In this document: positions 16,712 to 22,820 of the stretch, in pieces
Numbering within the stretch: position 1 is the first letter of the stretch
How the letters are laid out: the number at the start of each line of letters is the position of its first letter
Source of the DNA: Clostridia bacterium
Lineage (GTDB): Bacteria; Bacillota; DSM-521; Neomoorellales; SLTJ01
Assembly (NCBI GenBank): GCA_024653205.1
Contig: JANLFO010000022.1
Location: forward strand, 1-35,440
Reading direction: 5' to 3'
DNA length: 35,440 bases
The notes under the pieces: model-generated
The model's database searches: none
Seen by the model: only the letters and a program-made list of their open reading frames with translations
What the model was told of the DNA's origin: nothing
Program-made: the position numbers and the translations under genes

Positions 16712-17424
16712 CGCCGTGTCTCTCCTTTGACGATGATTAGCGACAGGTAGTCCGGCTCTACGGCCGCCTCAGCCCCTTTCAGGTCCCGGACCAGCCTTTC
16801 CTCCGACCAGCCGCAGCGGCTGGCCAGCACCGCGTCTTCCAGCCTTCCTTCCTCCTCCAGAACCCGCAAGATCTCCGCATAGCGCCGGTGCACCTTCATG
16901 AGCACCAGATTGGGAAAGGCCCGTAAGAGGCGCCGCAATTCCTCGCCATCCTCGGCCGAGGGTAGTATCGCCAGCGGCTCCGTACCCTGGGCCAGAGAAA
17001 GGCCCAACCGGGCGGCCGCAGCGCAAAAAGAGGGAACGCCAGGCACGGTTTCCACCTCCAGGTCCGGGGCCGCCCGCTGCAGCCGTGGCAACAGGTACCC
17101 GTAGGTACTGTAAAGACCGGCATCCCCCAGAGTCAGGAAGGCCACGTCCAATCCCCGGCCCAGCCGTTCCAGCAACTCGCCCGTGGCCCGGTTCCAGGCC
17201 GCCTCCAGTTCCGCTTCGGTCCGGAGCATGGGCAACAGCAGCTTCACGATCTCCTGCTTCTCGGACAGCCACGGCCGCGCCGCCTTAAGGGCCAGGCTTT
17301 CCTCGCCCGGTCGGGAGATCGGGACCGCCACCACCGGTACCGAGGCCAGCACTTGGCGTCCCCGCACGGTGATGAGCTCCGGATCCCCCGGACCTACTCC
17401 CAGGCCGAAGAGCTTACCCGCCAA
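16708..17424 (-). CDS. cbiL: Cobalt-precorrin-2 C20-methyltransferase CbiL
   Basis: CbiL methylates C-20 of cobalt-factor II or precorrin-2, the first committed step after cobalt insertion. It has LFGLGVGPGDPELITVRG at the start, VPISRPGEESLAL, LTLGDAGLYSTYGYL and TVPGVPSFCAAAARLGLSL. The 238-residue length fits. The likely start is a TTG at 17424, 11 bases inside cbiT, behind AGGGCGAGG; no ATG lies near the conserved beginning. Confidence 0.92.
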   Translation of the reverse strand: MAGKLFGLGVGPGDPELITVRGRQVLASVPVVAVPISRPGEESLALKAARPWLSEKQEIVKLLLPMLRTEAELEAAWNRATGELLERLGRGLDVAFLTLGDAGLYSTYGYLLPRLQRAAPDLEVETVPGVPSFCAAAARLGLSLAQGTEPLAILPSAEDGEELRRLLRAFPNLVLMKVHRRYAEILRVLEEEGRLEDAVLASRCGWSEERLVRDLKGAEAAVEPDYLSLIIVKGETRR

Positions 17425-18028
17425 GGTCCTCGCCCTTTCTGGCCGCACGCACGAGGTACACCGGGTTCTGCGCCTTCCACGCCCGCGAGCCTCCCAGGGG
17501 AGCGAGACGCGCCACATTCAGACACACGGCTTCCACTTCCCAGCCGGGCTTTCGGTCAAAAAAAGCCATCAGCGTTGCCATAGTCTCCCAGGTAACGGCA
17601 CTGGCCACCAAAATGCCTTCCCGCCGCAACCCTCCGGCGCAGAGGCTCAGGATCTCCTCCAAACGTCCGCCGCTGCCGCCCACCAGTACCCGGTCTGGAG
17701 CCGGCAGGCCCGCCAGGGCCTCGGGAGCCTCTCCCTCTACCACGCGCAGGTTATCCGTTCCGAACCGAGCGGCGTTGGCCCGTACCAGCGAGGCCGCCCG
17801 TGGATCCCGCTCTACGGCCCAAACCGGGCCGGGAGCCACGAGCCGTGCCGCCTCTACGCTCACCGAACCGGTACCCGCGCCCACGTCCCAGACTACCTGG
17901 CCGGGCGCCAGCCGGGTAAGGGCCAGCCATACCACCCGCACCTCCAATCGGGTCACGGGAACCTCGCCAAGCAGGAATCGATCCTCCGGAATACCCGGAG
18001 TCAGGTAGGGCCAGCATACTTCAGGCAT
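17414..18028 (-). CDS. cbiT: Cobalt-precorrin C15-methyltransferase (decarboxylating) CbiT
   Basis: CbiT methylates C-15 and decarboxylates the C-12 acetate side chain. It corresponds to the C-terminal half of aerobic CobL. The 204-residue protein has the Rossmann-type SAM motif VWDVGAGTGSVSVEAA, the N-terminal block TPGIPEDRFLLGEVPVTRLEVR and the acidic VERDP. The ATG start overlaps the cbiE stop by eight bases. CbiE and CbiT are separate here, as usual in Firmicutes. Confidence 0.93.
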   Translation of the reverse strand: MPEVCWPYLTPGIPEDRFLLGEVPVTRLEVRVVWLALTRLAPGQVVWDVGAGTGSVSVEAARLVAPGPVWAVERDPRAASLVRANAARFGTDNLRVVEGEAPEALAGLPAPDRVLVGGSGGRLEEILSLCAGGLRREGILVASAVTWETMATLMAFFDRKPGWEVEAVCLNVARLAPLGGSRAWKAQNPVYLVRAARKGEDLGG

Positions 18029-18671
18029 GACCGAGCACCACCACCGCAGCCGACGGGAAGTCGTTTTTCGCCGCCAGGGTCTCAAGATCGGCTTCCAGAC
18101 ACCGCTCTTCCGGACGGCCCAAATCTGCTCCTACCCATACCCGGCCCTTTACCCCCTGGCGCAGGAGGTAACGGGCCAGTTCCGCCGGGGTCATCCGGCC
18201 GCCGGTAAGCACTACCAGCTTGCGCCCCGCCGGTTCCCGCAGGAGGGGGAGGTGCGGTTCTAGCTCCTCCCAGCTCCGGCCGTGGAGGCTGACAAATACC
18301 GCATCGTGCCAGCAGGAGGCCAGGCGGGCAAACGCCACCTGCACCGAGCTTATGCCCGGGACTACCTCCAACCTCTGGTCCGGAAACTCGCGCCGCAGCC
18401 AGTTCAGGAGGCTGTAAAACCCTGGGTCCCCCGAGACCAGCACCGCCACCGCCCGGTCCAGCCGCAAGCGGAGCCATTGGGCCAAACGAGAGAGGTTGGC
18501 ATCCAGCCGGTACACCTCTTTTCCCGCCAGCCGGAAAAGCGCCAGAGCACCGGGAGGACCTGCCACCGCCTCCGCCGCCTCTACCGCCTCCACCGCCGCC
18601 GGGGTGAGGTATTCCCGCCTGCCGGGCCCGGTACCTACCACCCTCCAGACCGCCTTGGTTTGTGTTTCCAA
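18021..18671 (-). CDS. cbiE: Cobalt-precorrin-7 C5-methyltransferase CbiE
   Basis: CbiE methylates C-5 of cobalt-precorrin-7 and corresponds to the N-terminal half of CobL. It has VVGTGPGRREYLTPAAVEAV at the N-terminus, VLVSGDPGFYSLLNWL and VVPGISSVQVAFARL, all standard for this methylase group. The 216-residue protein starts at a TTG four bases after the cobU-cbiD stop, with GAGGGGG upstream. The next gene, cbiT, overlaps it by eight bases. Confidence 0.93.
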   Translation of the reverse strand: METQTKAVWRVVGTGPGRREYLTPAAVEAVEAAEAVAGPPGALALFRLAGKEVYRLDANLSRLAQWLRLRLDRAVAVLVSGDPGFYSLLNWLRREFPDQRLEVVPGISSVQVAFARLASCWHDAVFVSLHGRSWEELEPHLPLLREPAGRKLVVLTGGRMTPAELARYLLRQGVKGRVWVGADLGRPEERCLEADLETLAAKNDFPSAAVVVLGHA

Positions 18672-18675
18672 ACCG

Positions 18676-20340
18676 TTACCCCCTCAGTTCCTGCATCAGG
18701 GCTACGGCCTCTCGGTCACGGCCCAAGATTCTTCCCTGGCGGTCCAGCAATACCGTACCCACTTCCAGTTTTCCCCGCACCAGAGATCGAGCCTGCTCGC
18801 TGGCCCGTTCGGCCAGCACCGACCACACCCGGCTCATGCCCTCGGCCTCCAGCACCGTCTGGGCCTCCTCCATGGTGGCCACGGAAAGCAGGCGCCGCAC
18901 CGTTTCCCGGGAGGCACCTTCCGCCGCCGCCCAGGCGCCGATGATTTCCCGGCGGGCGTCCGCCGCCCGGCTGTGGGTGTAGAAGCTGCCGCCGGCCAAC
19001 TTGACCAGTTTGCCGGCGTGCCCCCAGAGAAGCACCCGGCGCACCGATCTCTTGGCGCAGGTTTCCAAGAGTTCGCCCAAGAAATTTCCGGTTTCCACTA
19101 CCACCGCCTCGGGAAGCCCGTGCTGCCCGGCGCTCTGCCGCCCTTTGGCTCCGGGAACCAGTACCAGGGTGTCGAACCCTTGGGCTACAGATACCTCTAC
19201 CTGCAGTCTCAAGGCGGTAAGCATGGCCTCCCGAGACATGGGCCGCACGCGCCCGGTGGTTCCCAGAACCGAAAGACCGCCCACGATTCCCAGGCGGGGA
19301 TTCATGGTCCGCCGGGCCAGTTTCTCTCCTTGGGGAATGGATAGAGTAATCTTCACCCCGGCGCCCGGCGGCAGCACCTCCTCCACCGAGTTTAGAATCA
19401 TCTTCCGGGGTACGGGGTTGATGGCCGGCTCACCCACCGGGACAGGCAGGCCCGGTCTGGTCACCCGACCGATGCCCGCCCCCGCTTCCAGCACCACCCC
19501 GGCTGTCACCTGCGGCTCGGCCACCGCCACCACCTCGGCGCCGTGGGTAACGTCGGGATCGTCGCCCGCGTCCTTTACCACCACCGCCCGGGCCCGGCCC
19601 TCCTCCCGATACACCCGCACCGGCAGCCGAACACGACTTCCGTCCGGAAGGCCGACTTCCTCCTCCGGCACTTCCCGGCCCGAGAAGATGGCCCGCGTTG
19701 CGGCCTTGGCCGCCACGGCAGCGCAGGTGCCGGTGGTAAAGCCCCGGCGGAGGGGCGGCCCACCGGCTCGGGACTTCAGTTCCAGGGGCAGCCCGCACAC
19801 CACCAGGTACACTTCCCGAGCCACGAGGGCCAGGCGCTGGTTTGCCCAGCCCAGCCACTGGCGGTAAGCGCGGCCCAGAGGGAAAACCGGTTCCGTTCCG
19901 CACCCCACTTCGGTACTCACCACGATGACCTCCGCCCGGGCTCTAGAAGTGACCCGCACCAGATTTTCGATGGCCCCCGCCATTCGCTCTGCCCCTTGAA
20001 GGTGAAGGGATTCCGAGGTCAGCTCCGGCGGAGAGGCAGCGTAGGCTTCGAGCAGATTGCCCATGTACATTCCCAGGCCATCGATCAGCAACACCCGGTC
20101 AGGGCCATCTCGATCTTCTATCGCCCGGGCGAGGTGCAGGGGCTCCTCCACCGTTTCCCACTCCTGAAGTGGGCCCTGACGCTGGCGCCCAGTCGCTCTC
20201 CGCATTTCTCCGTCTCCGGCCGCGGCGGCGACTATATGAATCACCCGTCTGCCACGGGCAGCAGCCAGGTTCTCGGCAAAACGTCTCTTGCCGCTGCCCG
20301 CTCCTCCGGTTACCAGCACCAGGCCTCCGGGCACCGCCAC
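18676..20340 (-). CDS. cbiD: CobU-like domain fused to CbiD (C1-methyltransferase)
   Basis: This 554-residue chain joins two cobalamin enzymes. Residues ~5-190 resemble CobU/CobP, the adenosylcobinamide kinase/guanylyltransferase. They keep VLVTGGAGSGK (8-18), TEVGCGTEPVFP, ANQRLA and VYLVVCG. However, the P-loop Ser/Thr is Arg (GKR), and the place of the guanylylated histidine region reads GRQRQG with no histidine. Residues ~196-554 are a complete CbiD, starting RRGFTTGTCAAVAAKAA, which methylates C-1 of cobalt-precorrin-5B. The GTG at 20340 behind GGAGG is chosen because the longer frame runs through the riboswitch terminator. It is first in the cbi operon. The CbiD part is likely functional; the CobU part may not be. 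Confidence 0.92.
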   Translation of the reverse strand: MAVPGGLVLVTGGAGSGKRRFAENLAAARGRRVIHIVAAAAGDGEMRRATGRQRQGPLQEWETVEEPLHLARAIEDRDGPDRVLLIDGLGMYMGNLLEAYAASPPELTSESLHLQGAERMAGAIENLVRVTSRARAEVIVVSTEVGCGTEPVFPLGRAYRQWLGWANQRLALVAREVYLVVCGLPLELKSRAGGPPLRRGFTTGTCAAVAAKAATRAIFSGREVPEEEVGLPDGSRVRLPVRVYREEGRARAVVVKDAGDDPDVTHGAEVVAVAEPQVTAGVVLEAGAGIGRVTRPGLPVPVGEPAINPVPRKMILNSVEEVLPPGAGVKITLSIPQGEKLARRTMNPRLGIVGGLSVLGTTGRVRPMSREAMLTALRLQVEVSVAQGFDTLVLVPGAKGRQSAGQHGLPEAVVVETGNFLGELLETCAKRSVRRVLLWGHAGKLVKLAGGSFYTHSRAADARREIIGAWAAAEGASRETVRRLLSVATMEEAQTVLEAEGMSRVWSVLAERASEQARSLVRGKLEVGTVLLDRQGRILGRDREAVALMQELRG

Positions 20341-20352
20341 TGATCCTCCAGT

Positions 20353-20392
20353 AAACAAAAACTTCCCTGGCCTCTGGCCGAGGCTCGGGAAG
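20353..20392 (-). terminator. Intrinsic terminator of the cbiD-leader riboswitch
   Basis: On the minus strand CTTCCC/GGGAAG closes an inner GCCTC/GAGGC stem, and TTTTTGTTT follows. It lies between riboswitch 2 and the cobU-cbiD start. GGCCTC at 20445-20450 (minus strand) could pair with the GAGGCC of the terminator's 3' arm, giving a simple antiterminator. Confidence 0.88.
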
Positions 20393-20452
20393 TGACACAT
20401 CCGTACTACGTACTACGGCCCGTATCCCTAACCGCGAGGACCATGAGGCCTA

Positions 20453-20612
20453 CGGCTGGGCAGGTCTCCTGGCTCCCAGATCACCGCCGGTTCTCCCCTT
20501 CCCGGAATACTTCCAGTGGTTTTCGGAGACGGCTCCCCGGTTACAGTGGCGCGACCGCTCAGGCTTTTCACCTGATTCCCTATTAAACCCGCTCGGCACC
20601 CAGCCGCTCACG
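20453..20612 (-). promoter_or_regulatory. Cobalamin riboswitch 2 (upstream of cobU-cbiD)
   Basis: Read on the minus strand, the region has AATAGGGAATCAGGTGAAAA, the core GCGCCACTGTAACCGGGG (GCCACTG at 20544-20550) and the 3' B12 box GGGAGCCAGGAGACCTGCCC (about 20458-20475). With the terminator at 20353-20392 it forms a standard cobalamin-sensing attenuator for the whole cbi operon. It is the first of two such switches in the cluster. Confidence 0.96.
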
Positions 20613-20627
20613 TTTTATTTTTTGCTA

Positions 20628-20656
20628 ATTATAACTGCTTAGACCCTGGCCATCAA
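20628..20656 (-). promoter_or_regulatory. Sigma-A-type promoter for the cobalamin operon
   Basis: On the minus strand TTGATG (20651-20656) and a perfect TATAAT (20628-20633) are 17 bases apart. The predicted transcript would begin near 20621, a few bases before the start of cobalamin riboswitch 2. Confidence 0.85.
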
Positions 20657-20667
20657 GCCCTTAGCCT

Positions 20668-20694
20668 ACTGAGTTATCCCTGGTTTGTCTCAGG
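20668..20694. repeat. Small hairpin repeat, copy 2
   Basis: This copy shares ACTGAGTTATCC and the closing CTCAGG with 5301-5322 and forms the same CTGAG/CTCAG stem with a longer loop. It lies just upstream of the riboswitch 2 promoter and next to the palindromic element that starts at 20697, so it may be an operator or part of that element. Confidence 0.5.
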
Positions 20695-20696
20695 TC

Positions 20697-20897
20697 AGTG
20701 CTGGTTTGCCCCTCGTACCGGTCGCTTAGCCGACCGAACTAGGGTTCGAGCTTCGCGCTCCGGCCAGCTCCCCGCTTAGGCGCCGTCCGTGGCGCCGGCG
20801 CGGCTTCGGCCATCCGTGGCCTCCGGCCTGCCTCCGCGCTCGCTCTCACCGAGTTCGGTACCCGGCACGCTTTAGGTACTCGGGCAAAACCAGCACT
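20697..20897. repeat. ~200-base palindromic element with terminal inverted repeats
   Basis: The two ends, 20697-20719 and 20875-20897, are imperfect inverted repeats; 19 of 23 positions pair and the outer 11 are perfect (AGTGCTGGTTT). Inside are several short hairpins: CGGTCG/CGACCG (20719-20736), GAGC/GCTC near 20750, GGCGCC/GGCGCC near 20780-20797, and GGCCA/TGGCC (20808-20821). No gene is apparent. It looks like a MITE-like or REP-like element, or a structured RNA. I see no clear target-site duplication. The flanking gap 20611-20920 otherwise contains only the promoter and hairpin repeat listed separately. Confidence 0.6.
20703..20821. repeat. Dispersed repeat, copy A
   Basis: Positions 20743-20810 match 32045-32112 without gaps at about 62 of 68 bases, and weaker similarity reaches left to 20703. 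Beyond the right edge both copies keep a hairpin, although its sequence differs (GGCCA/TGGCC here, GGCG/CGCC in copy B). This copy is the interior of the palindromic element. Confidence 0.85.
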
Positions 20898-20920
20898 CCC
20901 CTCCAAAAAGTGGGAATCCG

Positions 20921-21211
20921 TCAGCTTAGCCTGCGGAATACCCCCTTGGGGTCGGTTACCAGCAGCACAATCAGCCAAACCACAAGACCCAGGAGAACCA
21001 CGTTGGCTCCCAGCAGTGCGGCGTCCGGGGTAACCTCGAAGAACTCCCCGCCTTCCATGAGATAGGCCATCACGTGATCGACCAGCCACATGAGCGTCGC
21101 TCCCCAGAATATGAAGCCGAGAAGGCTGAGCCTGTAAGTGTCTTTCGGGGCGTTAACATACCACGCGATGGTTACGATTACCGCTGCCAATGCGGTGATT
21201 ACAAAGAACAT
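20921..21211 (-). CDS. Small membrane protein, unrecognised (3 TM)
   Basis: This 96-residue protein has three likely membrane helices, about 1-19, 28-50 and 66-87, and a short charged tail ending FRRLS. I do not recognise the family. An acidic stretch, MEGGEFFEVTPD, separates helices two and three. The ATG start is well supported by GAGGGG about eight bases upstream. It follows the next small membrane gene by 13 bases, so the two form a unit. The palindromic element and the cobalamin operon promoter lie directly downstream. A link to cobalamin or metal transport is possible only by position. Confidence 0.72.
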   Translation of the reverse strand: MFFVITALAAVIVTIAWYVNAPKDTYRLSLLGFIFWGATLMWLVDHVMAYLMEGGEFFEVTPDAALLGANVVLLGLVVWLIVLLVTDPKGVFRRLS

Positions 21212-21224
21212 GCTTCGTCACCCC

Positions 21225-21605
21225 TCAGGCGTCGGTTCCAAGCCTGACGGCAGAAGCGGCCTTCCTTTCGGCGATAACTACCATTACCAGCCACACAACC
21301 GTGACCAGTACGGCCATCCCCGTGCCGATCGTGGCCATTTCGTAGAACATCGGGCCCACATCGGCAGGGTTAGCCATTGCCGTCAGAAAAGGCGGCCAGG
21401 GAACGATTTCACCGTGCCACCAGTGCTCGAACGCCAGCAGGAGCACCCCACCCCACAGGAGCCGGTTGAGCCAGCCCAACTTGCGGCCCCAGGTCAGGCC
21501 TGCGGGTGAAGTGCCTCCCTGGGCTCCTCTCTCCTTCTTCTCCACCACCTTCTGCACTACGGTGGTTACGATTGCCTCGCCCATCGGTACCAGAAAGCAG
21601 GCCAT
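21225..21605 (-). CDS. Small membrane protein with a histidine/tryptophan loop, unrecognised
   Basis: The protein is about 126 residues when started at the ATG at 21605, which has GGAGGG eight bases upstream; an upstream extension has no such site. It opens with MACFLVPMGEAIVTTVVQKV, followed by a lysine/glutamate stretch (VEKKER). Then come a helix, the loop FEHWWHGEIVPWPP and a second long helix (about 89-110). The two histidines in the loop could bind metal. It is paired with the 96-residue membrane protein that follows. I cannot name the family or the function. Confidence 0.72.
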   Translation of the reverse strand: MACFLVPMGEAIVTTVVQKVVEKKERGAQGGTSPAGLTWGRKLGWLNRLLWGGVLLLAFEHWWHGEIVPWPPFLTAMANPADVGPMFYEMATIGTGMAVLVTVVWLVMVVIAERKAASAVRLGTDA

Positions 21606-22038
21606 CTCTCTAACCCTCCATCTTGAGAATGATCCGCCCTTGATACGGCGGCCGGACACGGGCGTGAGAACCTAGACTATCTGCACCACCTCCCCGGCCT
21701 GCGCCCGAACAAAAAAGCCCGGAAAACTGGGTCTCGGATCTTCCGCATCCGAGAAACCAAGCCTCCGTGGCCTGTTCAGTCCAATTCTGTTTATCTCGTC
21801 TGCCGGTATTCCTCTATACCGGACCGTCCTTTTTTGGATATTCGACGCCGTGTCGGCCATTCCTGCTTGCCGTCGGCAGCTTGACCCGTCAGATTGCGGT
21901 GCGTACCCGGACCAGGGGCCGCGTGCTGCCCAGCTGCATCAGCCCCGTTTGCCGGTAGTCAACAAGTAAATGGCAGGAGAACCGGAGCCAGACAAAGAAG
22001 AGAACTCACTGAACCAGCCGAGAAAGGAGGGATCAGAG
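21606..22038. other. 433-base gap between divergent units, with two strong hairpins
   Basis: The gap holds an 8-base-pair hairpin TCTCGGAT/ATCCGAGA (21732-21754) and a 7-base-pair hairpin CCGGTAT/ATACCGG (21803-21822). The second is followed on the plus strand by ACCGTCC and six Ts (21830-21835). On the minus strand, T-rich stretches follow the first hairpin. A 62-residue minus-strand frame (21672-21860) crosses the first hairpin and is probably not a gene. No convincing promoter was found. The structures may belong to leader RNAs for either unit. Confidence 0.5.
21803..21835 (+). terminator. Candidate hairpin/T-run in the response-regulator leader
   Basis: Stem CCGGTAT/ATACCGG with a six-base loop is followed, after seven bases, by TTTTTT. 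The gap before the T-run is longer than ideal. As there is no plus-strand gene upstream, it would act, if real, as an attenuator of the response-regulator operon. Confidence 0.35.
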
Positions 22039-22815
22039 GTGACCGGGGGTTTCAAGCGGATACTGGTAGTGGAGGATACGGCGGTGACCCGTTTCTCGGT
22101 ACGACACACGCTGCAGGAACACGGTTACCAGGTGGAAGAGGCGGCCAGCGGCGAAGAGGCTCTGACCACGGCCGCGGCCTCACCGGAGCCGTTTGACCTG
22201 GTAGTCCTGGACATTTTGCTGCCGGGAATGGACGGTTTGGCGGTGTTGCAGGAGCTAAAGAGCCGCCCCAAATCCAGATATACCCCGGTCATGGTCCTGA
22301 CCGCGAGTGCCTCACCACCGGTAGTGAAGCAGGCATTGAATCTCGGAGCCGTAGAATACCTGATCAAACCCTTCACCCCTCAGGAACTGCTTCGACGGGT
22401 TGAGAAACTGATCGGACCCGGCTGCAGTACCCCTTCCGGACCGCAGGGAAGCCTGCTGGGAGTTCTCCGTCTGGAAATCAACCGCGCCTCCCGAGCGAAA
22501 GGAGTGTTCTCTCTTCTGGTGGCTCGCCGACTGGGATGGGGAAACCGTACCACCTCGGACCTGGAAGCCCACCTTCGTCGCCGACTGCGCGACATCGATA
22601 GCGTGGTGGCCCTGGATGTCGGCCACCTGGGCGTGGTTCTACCCCTAACTCCGGCCGGTGGAGCAGAAGTGGTCAGGAACAAGCTGGAGAAGTGGCTGGG
22701 AGACTTGGAGCCGGAGGCCAAATGGCAGTTCGGGCTGGCGGTGTATCCCGACCACGGCTCCGATCCTGCTGCCCTCCTGGCGTCCGCCCAGGCACACCTG
22801 AACGCGCAGGAATAG
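22039..22815 (+). CDS. Response regulator with degenerate GGDEF-like output domain
   Basis: The 258-residue protein has an N-terminal receiver domain (about 5-120). Phosphorylation is expected on Asp58 (VVLDILLPGMDG), helped by the acidic pair E12/D13, Thr88 and Lys110 (LIKPF). The C-terminal domain (about 135-258) has the size and layout of a GGDEF domain, with EINRASRAKGVFSLLVAR, LRDIDSVVALDVGHLGVVLP and a closing GLAVYPDHGSDPAALLASAQAHL. DVGHLGVV stands where GG(D/E)EF should be, so it probably cannot make cyclic di-GMP. Start is a GTG behind AAAGGAGG. It is followed five bases later by the flavoprotein gene. No sensor kinase is nearby. Confidence 0.85.
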   Translation: MTGGFKRILVVEDTAVTRFSVRHTLQEHGYQVEEAASGEEALTTAAASPEPFDLVVLDILLPGMDGLAVLQELKSRPKSRYTPVMVLTASASPPVVKQALNLGAVEYLIKPFTPQELLRRVEKLIGPGCSTPSGPQGSLLGVLRLEINRASRAKGVFSLLVARRLGWGNRTTSDLEAHLRRRLRDIDSVVALDVGHLGVVLPLTPAGGAEVVRNKLEKWLGDLEPEAKWQFGLAVYPDHGSDPAALLASAQAHLNAQE

Positions 22816-22820
22816 AAGCG

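Noticed and set aside
18496-18620. GCC-rich tandem-like stretch as a microsatellite or CRISPR-like repeat
   Set aside because: It encodes the alanine/glutamate-rich N-terminal helix of CbiE in frame; no spacer-repeat pattern occurs here or elsewhere in the window.
20743-20765. Possible tRNA T-arm (GGTTCGAG) in the dispersed repeat
   Set aside because: No acceptor, D or anticodon arm can be drawn around it, and the flanking bases pair as GAGC/GCTC instead.
21672-21860. 62-residue minus-strand frame in the gap upstream of the membrane genes
   Set aside because: It crosses a strong hairpin and T-rich stretches, has no clear ribosome site and no recognisable protein features.
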